A stretch of 20,280 bases of DNA from an uncultured beta proteobacterium (GTDB lineage Bacteria; Pseudomonadota; Gammaproteobacteria; Burkholderiales; Burkholderiaceae_C). Below are positions 15,787 through 20,280 of this stretch, in pieces. The notes under the pieces are model-generated. The model was not told the origin of the DNA. It did no database searches and saw only the letters and a list, made by a program, of their open reading frames with translations. Location of the stretch: positions 1 to 20,280 of the forward strand of contig CAJBVC010000571.1 in assembly GCA_903958915.1 (NCBI GenBank). Direction: 5' to 3'. The translations under genes and the position numbers were made by a program. Positions within the stretch are counted from its first letter, which is position 1; each line of letters begins with the position of its first letter.

Positions 15787-16416
15787 TCAAACGGAATCGA
15801 CTTCACCAAGAAAGAAAGGCTCCTTGCCAAAGATGTCCATCGCTGCCCCTCCAACCTTCTTGGTGTCGTAATAAGCATAGCCCGCAACCGCGGCGGCACC
15901 CGCCAAAGGCAGGAATCGCGCAACCGCTTTTCCGAACGCTCGCTGTGAGATTTTGACGCCAATCGCGGCCGTCAGTTTGCGTACCGCCAACAAACTCAGA
16001 GGCCGAATGAGATACCTTTCCCCAGCTCGGAAGGCTACGTCCCTGAACGCTTGCGCAGCCGAGTGTTTGAACAAACACCAGAGCATGTGCTCCTTGCCAA
16101 GATTTGCCGTCTTGCCATAGACCGACGCGATGTCAGAAACCAGTTGACTTTGAATCCGCCACATCGCAACCAAGTCCGGAAGTAACGTGAGCAGACCCAG
16201 TGGACCAGGCGCCATTGCTGCGAAACCAGAAATCTTGGCGGTAGTGCGAGCGGCTTGTTCAGTCAACTCTGTGGCTCTGGTTTGCGGAGTCAAAGATTGC
16301 GGTTCAGCCGATACTGGAATGACCGCAACCAAGCCAAGAATCGCACTGCTAACGCGACTGGCAACGCCTTTTCGCTCATCTACCGAATCCGCTTCCGGTC
16401 TCACTATTTCTTCCAT
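15787..16416 (-). CDS. EcsC-like family protein
   Basis: A 209-residue protein with the features of EcsC-family proteins: FAAMAPGPLGLLTLLPDLVAMWRIQSQLVSDIASVYGK, HMLWCLFKHSAAQAFRDV, and a glycine/alanine-rich C-terminal membrane-associated stretch FGKAVARFLPLAGAAAVAGYAYYDTKKVG. The latter is also seen in DUF697-type GTPase-linked proteins. Residues 1-20 are acidic and polar. The biochemical role of the family is unclear. The ATG at 16416 begins the leftward run of five genes ending at creA. Confidence 0.7.
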   Translation of the reverse strand: MEEIVRPEADSVDERKGVASRVSSAILGLVAVIPVSAEPQSLTPQTRATELTEQAARTTAKISGFAAMAPGPLGLLTLLPDLVAMWRIQSQLVSDIASVYGKTANLGKEHMLWCLFKHSAAQAFRDVAFRAGERYLIRPLSLLAVRKLTAAIGVKISQRAFGKAVARFLPLAGAAAVAGYAYYDTKKVGGAAMDIFGKEPFFLGEVDSV

Positions 16417-16608
16417 TTGAACCCAATTCGCAAAACGTCAAATACTGCGGGTGTCCCCGTGCCAACCGATATTGTGTAAGTGTGTGTAACGCATGCGCTT
16501 GAAAAAGGTCTTCTTTACCCCAGATACGCTGATCAGTAACAACGGGACACAAGCCAGTCACGCAATCTCGTTACTGTGCAACCACTTCTAGACAACCGAG
16601 AAAACTTC

Positions 16609-16836
16609 ATGACATCTATGAGCTATCGCATTGAAAGCTCCCACCCCATTGTGGGGCCATTGATTTCTGGTATCAATAGCACCGTGCACTACATTGCCGA
16701 CCGTGCGATGGCGGTCGTCCTTGCCGCCAAGAGCGAGACACGTCCGTACGGCAAGGAAATCCGTGTTGTGCACCAGCCCACGGGAGAAGTCGTCTTCAGA
16801 AAAACCGCTGCCACCATGGACGCGTCGTTGGAGTAA
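16609..16836 (+). CDS. Small hypothetical protein, 75 residues
   Basis: Starts at the ATG at 16609, behind a weak purine-rich GAGAAAA; the frame is open 11 codons upstream with no better signal. The product has an alanine-rich helix (STVHYIADRAMAVVLAAK) and a C-terminal strand pattern KEIRVVHQPTGEVVFRKTAATMDAS. There is no signal peptide. Family not recognised. It is divergent from the EcsC-like gene (192 bases apart). Coding composition looks genuine. Confidence 0.55.
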   Translation: MTSMSYRIESSHPIVGPLISGINSTVHYIADRAMAVVLAAKSETRPYGKEIRVVHQPTGEVVFRKTAATMDASLE

Positions 16837-16966
16837 TTGTCAACACATTCGCTTCCAAATGACCCTGCGCCATACGCAGTCTGGTCCCCACTGATACCAT
16901 TGGTAGTATCGTCAGAGAAGTCCATCGAATGTCGGACTTTGCTCACTCCCGGCTCTCCCCTACTTC

Positions 16967-17512
16967 ATGCCTACCCTCGTTGTTGACCTTATTGGACTGA
17001 TTGCTCTGCTGAGTGGTCTGTCGAGTTACGCAATGCGTCAGCGAAAGACAATGCTGTTGGTATCCAGTGGGTCAACCCTGATTTGGGCACTGTACTTTCT
17101 GTTCAAAGGTGCACACACAGCCGCCGCAGTCATTCTGGTGGGAGCCGTGCGCATTTTGGTCGGCGCCTACGCCGTGCACTGGCCAAAGCATGCGCGACTG
17201 AGCGCCACGGCAGGCTTCCTTGTCATTGTCAGCGCCTGTTCGTACTGGACCTGGGCTGGGATATCCTCACTTCCGTCCACTCTTGCCGCACTTTTTCTGA
17301 CGGTTGCATCTCTCAATTTTCCTCAGCAGCGCCTTCGCTACGCGTTCCTGCTAGGGGACTGCCTGTGGATCTGGAACGGCTTTGCAGTGGACTCCGTGTT
17401 TGGAGTCCTCTCTGCCTTCACCGGGCTTGTCGTTAACAGCATCTTGTTGCTGCGCACCTCGGATTACAGGAGTCGATTTCAGTTTACCCAAGTGCACGGA
17501 ATTTCGGTTTAG
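16967..17512 (+). CDS. YgjV-family inner-membrane protein
   Basis: A 181-residue protein with six or so hydrophobic helices and the features of the YgjV family: DLIGLIALLSGLSSYAMRQRKTMLLVSSGSTLIWALYFLFKGAHTAAAVILVGAVRILVGAY and a repeated C-terminal half ending GLVVNSILLLRT. Arginines at helix ends follow the positive-inside rule. Function is unknown. The upstream 130 bases contain GATAC/GTATC at 16893-16910, a short inverted repeat of unknown relevance. The ribosome binding site is weak. Confidence 0.82.
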   Translation: MPTLVVDLIGLIALLSGLSSYAMRQRKTMLLVSSGSTLIWALYFLFKGAHTAAAVILVGAVRILVGAYAVHWPKHARLSATAGFLVIVSACSYWTWAGISSLPSTLAALFLTVASLNFPQQRLRYAFLLGDCLWIWNGFAVDSVFGVLSAFTGLVVNSILLLRTSDYRSRFQFTQVHGISV

Positions 17513-17619
17513 ATCCTGTCCAACTTGCATTGGTACTGCAGCGGGCGTTTTCCAATAATCTGCGCTGTCCGGCAACCTGTGTTTGCGATACAGTGATCGG
17601 CCACAAAGGAGAACAGTCC

Positions 17620-17791
17620 ATGCATCCAGAGTCGATGAAACACAAGGCCAGTCTGTGGGATGGCGAATACGGTACATCGGGTCACATTACCGATGTGCAC
17701 TGGGAGGGAGACATCACGCAGGAAGAGTTGATGTGAGTACGAGTTGTATCTCGATGATGATCTTCCGACCCCGGTCGCGTCCTACGGTTAA
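17620..17791 (+). pseudogene. Small gene split by a TGA and +1 shift
   Basis: A near-perfect ribosome binding site AAAGGAG (17605-17611) precedes the ATG at 17620. The frame reads 38 codons (MHPESMKHKASLWDGEYGTS, then GHITDVHWEGDITQEELM) and stops at TGA 17734-17736. In the +1 frame the sequence continues directly as EYELYLDDDLPTPVASYG and stops at TAA 17789-17791. The acidic, protein-like continuation suggests one original protein of about 56 residues. It is either broken by a 1-base indel, or deliberately frameshifted, or this is a sequencing error. The P-site codon ATG does not favour programmed slippage. Family not recognised. The next gene starts 89 bases later. Confidence 0.5.
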
Positions 17792-17880
17792 TCCCATTCA
17801 CGTGAACCATCGTCAACAATTGCGCCTTGAAGTTCTGGCTGTCTCACCATGGTCCCACGCAACCCTAAGGAAACCCAACT

Positions 17881-18669
17881 ATGTATTCAAGCAACAGCTC
17901 GGTCATGAAGAAGTTCAAAGTCATGGCGTCCATGGCCTTGTGTGTCGTTGTCTCAGCGTTCCCAGCCCACGCCCAAGCTGCTGAACTCCTCGTCTGGAGT
18001 GCCGGTGCCGCAAAAGCGCCCATCTCGCAGGTGGTGCAGGAGTACCAGAAGACCACAGGCGACACGATCAAAATTGACTATGCCCCGGTTGGTGCTCTCA
18101 TGAAAAAGTTGGCCGACGGTGGAAAACCTGACGTGTTGCTCATTTCGATGGACGTTATCCAGGACGTTGAACGCAACGGATGGACGGTGCCGGGTTCAAG
18201 CACGCCGGTTGGCAGTGTCGGGGTTGGCATCGCTGTCAGGGAGGGCGCATCTGTGCCGGACATTTCCAGCCCTGAAGCGCTGCGCAATACATTGTTGAAC
18301 GCGAAGACCATCACCTACATGGATCCGACCAAGGGAACCAGTGGAAAGCACTTTGCAAGCGTTCTGACGCAACTTGGAGTAGCAGATCAGGTCAAGGGAA
18401 AGACAATCCTTGGCGAGGGAGGTTTCATTGTTGAACCCGTGGCACGCGGAGAAATTGAGCTCGGAATCCATCAGATCACCGAGATCCTTCCGGTAAAGGG
18501 TGTGCACTTGGTGGGTCCGCTACCGCCCACTTTGCAAAAGATCACAACTTACACGATGGCTCTGGGCGCGCACGCCAGCAATATCGAAGTGGCCAGAGAA
18601 TTCATGCGCTTTGCGAAACGGGATAGCTTCGCCGCGGTGTTCCGTGCCAAAGGGTTCTCGACACCGTGA
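17881..18669 (+). CDS. ModA-like periplasmic substrate-binding protein
   Basis: A 262-residue type-2 periplasmic binding protein of the ModA-like group that binds oxyanions such as molybdate. After a signal peptide (hydrophobic VMASMALCVVVSAFPAHAQA, cleavage before AELL) the fold begins LLVWSAGAAKAPISQVVQEYQKTTGDTIKIDYAPVGALMKKLADGGKPDVLLIS. Later motifs are YMDPTKGTSGKHFASVLTQLGV and RGEIELGIHQITEILPV. The start at 17881 is preferred over the ATG at 17908 because AAGGAA lies nine bases before it. No permease or ATPase gene is adjacent, so transport of a specific ligand is not shown. Related stand-alone proteins in Burkholderiales are common. Confidence 0.85.
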   Translation: MYSSNSSVMKKFKVMASMALCVVVSAFPAHAQAAELLVWSAGAAKAPISQVVQEYQKTTGDTIKIDYAPVGALMKKLADGGKPDVLLISMDVIQDVERNGWTVPGSSTPVGSVGVGIAVREGASVPDISSPEALRNTLLNAKTITYMDPTKGTSGKHFASVLTQLGVADQVKGKTILGEGGFIVEPVARGEIELGIHQITEILPVKGVHLVGPLPPTLQKITTYTMALGAHASNIEVAREFMRFAKRDSFAAVFRAKGFSTP

Positions 18670-19067
18670 ACAAGGATTGCGGTGTCGGGCTGCGTGGATG
18701 CTGCGACGAGCTTGGAGGTTGTATTCAGTCGTTGAATGTTGGATGATGCCGGAGTAGACGATTGGGCATTGGTGCCGAACAGGCCGGTAAGATTCGTGCA
18801 AATTCGGCTACCCAGTCGAGACCACTAGTTTATTGAAAGTGCCCGATGTTGTCTGGCCTTGTTATGGTTCTGGGTCCCGACCTTTTGGCACCGTATGACA
18901 CCAAGCAAAGCGCGCGTAATCTATCCAGAACTGCCCGACCCTCTAACTCCAGTTTCTTGCAGCAATCTGTTCGTAATTTCAGTAGCTCCGACCCAAATAG
19001 ACTTTGGCATTCTGACTTTTCGGATTGGGACAAATCGCAAGCTCACTTTTGCAGCCAGAGCTTGCCT
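18670..19067. other. 398-base gap with no convincing gene
   Basis: Several short frames exist on both strands (for example 18846-19073 + and 18830-19033 -), but none has a good ribosome binding site, a family resemblance or a natural composition. I see no strong hairpin, repeat or RNA gene. Confidence 0.5.
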
Positions 19068-20267
19068 TCATAGGCGCAAACCATCCATGAAGGCGAGTCT
19101 GCCAACTGGAAGCGCTGCCGGAAAACTCTGCAAATGGATCCATCTCCAGCGCAAAAGCGCCAGTGCAATGAGCATGCTTGCGAGCAACAACCAATGACCC
19201 TCAACGTCCAGCCAATGCAAGGCAATGAAACAAATGACTGGTCCAGCCAAGACTGCGATGGAATACAAGAGTGCGCGAAAGGTCTGTTGCATTTGCATGC
19301 GCGACCAGTCCTGGATCAGTAAGACGCTTCCTGGCAGCAAACCGAAGTACCCGGCAGCGACCATTTGGCCTGTATTAGCATCAAGCGGGAGTTGAAGTGC
19401 AATGCCTGCGGTTATCAGCCAACTCAAGCAGGCCTGACGCAATACACGCATGGTAATCATACGATTGAGCGTATTGCCCCTGGGCATACCTGGCAGAAGC
19501 ATGATCAGGGACTGCTCCCTTTTCGACCGATAAAAGGCAGCCTGAATACTCATCATCGGAGTAAAGCCAACAAACAACATGCACACGGCAATTCCAAACC
19601 AGCCGGGACTCACTTTGTCACGCCACTCAGGACCCCAATACCAACTGGCAATCAGACACGCAATGGCGACCAGAACAGCCAAACAAGCAGCGATGCTTGC
19701 CTGCATCACCCAATGCACGTCAGCGCCAAAGATCAGTTCAGCCCGCGCCATGATGTTTGCCGGGGTAGTTTTCGGATTGCGCACCAAATACTGCATGTAG
19801 CGATGCAAGGGGAAGAGTAGTACTCGGTGAATTCGGGTCCCCCAATTCCCCCAATCGTGCAAAGTGGCTTGCTTTCCCTGCGCATTGGGCATCGCAGACC
19901 ACCGAATTCGGCGCGCGCGATCAAAGCCACTCACATGCTTTGCATCTCCGTTACGAATTAGCGAGTGCGTCAAGAATCGCGCGCAAAGAAGCAGAATGAT
20001 CACCGCGCAAAAGATCGGCCAGTCGCGGTAGAACGGTAGGCCTGTCTGGCGAACGAAGTCAGCAAACCCAAAATCAAGCCACCAGGGGAAAAAGAACGCT
20101 GCAAACCATAGCGCTGGCCACACCAAGGAAGTAGCTAGAACCACCATGCATACGGCAGCAGCCAGAAACCAGTGGCCAGCATTGCCGAATCCCAAGCCGA
20201 GAATGGCACCCGACAGTAGTGATGACAGTAGCCAGCATGCAAGCGTTGTTTGTCGCAGATATTGCAA
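19068..20267 (-). CDS. Large multi-pass membrane protein, possible ABC-2-type permease; 5' end uncertain
   Basis: About 399 residues with roughly nine or ten hydrophobic helices: two to four at residues 8-100, two around 200-260, and four near 280-385. A cytoplasmic loop containing RARRIRWSAMPNAQGK and HRYMQYLVRNPKTTPANIMARAELIFG lies between. The second half includes FYRSKREQSLIMLLPGMPRGNTLNRMITMRVLRQ, which resembles the coupling-loop region of ABC-2 permeases. The family is not certain. The first listed codon is a TTG at 20267 and the frame is open to the window edge, so the true start probably lies outside. An ATPase partner would be expected just beyond the right edge if it is an ABC exporter. 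Confidence 0.6.
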   Translation of the reverse strand: MQYLRQTTLACWLLSSLLSGAILGLGFGNAGHWFLAAAVCMVVLATSLVWPALWFAAFFFPWWLDFGFADFVRQTGLPFYRDWPIFCAVIILLLCARFLTHSLIRNGDAKHVSGFDRARRIRWSAMPNAQGKQATLHDWGNWGTRIHRVLLFPLHRYMQYLVRNPKTTPANIMARAELIFGADVHWVMQASIAACLAVLVAIACLIASWYWGPEWRDKVSPGWFGIAVCMLFVGFTPMMSIQAAFYRSKREQSLIMLLPGMPRGNTLNRMITMRVLRQACLSWLITAGIALQLPLDANTGQMVAAGYFGLLPGSVLLIQDWSRMQMQQTFRALLYSIAVLAGPVICFIALHWLDVEGHWLLLASMLIALALLRWRWIHLQSFPAALPVGRLAFMDGLRL

Positions 20268-20280
20268 GTGTCTAGGAACA

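Noticed and set aside
18830..19073. Short frames on both strands after the ModA-like gene
   Set aside because: Weak start signals, TTG/ATG starts without ribosome binding sites, and no protein-like pattern.

Overview
This window looks like a chromosomal segment of a betaproteobacterium, probably Burkholderiales and close to Comamonadaceae. Three things point there: a tmRNA whose tag reads ANDERFALAA, a CTGT-N8-ACAG LexA box, and the family make-up (CreA, DUF1272, PcaD, COQ8-like ABC1 kinase, YgjV). Most of it is ordinary core or semi-core genome. I see no transposase, integrase, phage module, restriction or toxin system, or CRISPR array.

Layout. 1-211 is the start of a PAS-domain protein running off the left edge, next to tRNA-Arg(TCT) at 252-328. 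407-1771 (-) encodes an ABC1/COQ8-like kinase, divergent from a DHH phosphoesterase at 1895-2743 (+). A DMT exporter (2776-3633, -) precedes the tmRNA gene ssrA (3797-4185, +), which has a recognisable promoter and terminator. 4230-4800 is mostly non-coding and holds a perfect 15-bp inverted repeat. A small single-TM protein (4805-4987, -) is divergent from a glyoxalase-like VOC protein (5178-5879, +), followed by a predicted beta-barrel outer-membrane protein (6055-7032, +).

7191-9872 (-) is a four-gene run: a small exported protein, a small membrane protein, and a LytS-type kinase overlapping a LytTR response regulator. 9873-10688 has no intact gene but carries coding-like broken fragments. 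A UvrD/Rep helicase (10689-12773, -) lies behind a promoter whose -10 element sits inside a textbook LexA box, so it is probably an SOS gene. It is divergent from a PcaD-like hydrolase (12868-13644, +).

13670-16416 (-) is a compact run: EcsC-like protein, bacteriohemerythrin, DUF1272 zinc protein, a two-domain methylglyoxal-synthase-like gene broken by a frameshift, and CreA. The right part has a small unknown protein, a YgjV membrane protein, a tiny ORF interrupted at a TGA, an orphan ModA-like binding protein and a large multi-pass membrane protein that may start beyond the right edge.

The most interesting items are the LexA-controlled helicase, the tandem methylglyoxal-synthase-like gene with one degenerate and one intact domain, the broken coding remnants after the helicase, and the small gene split at 17734. 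I found no convincing new multi-gene system.
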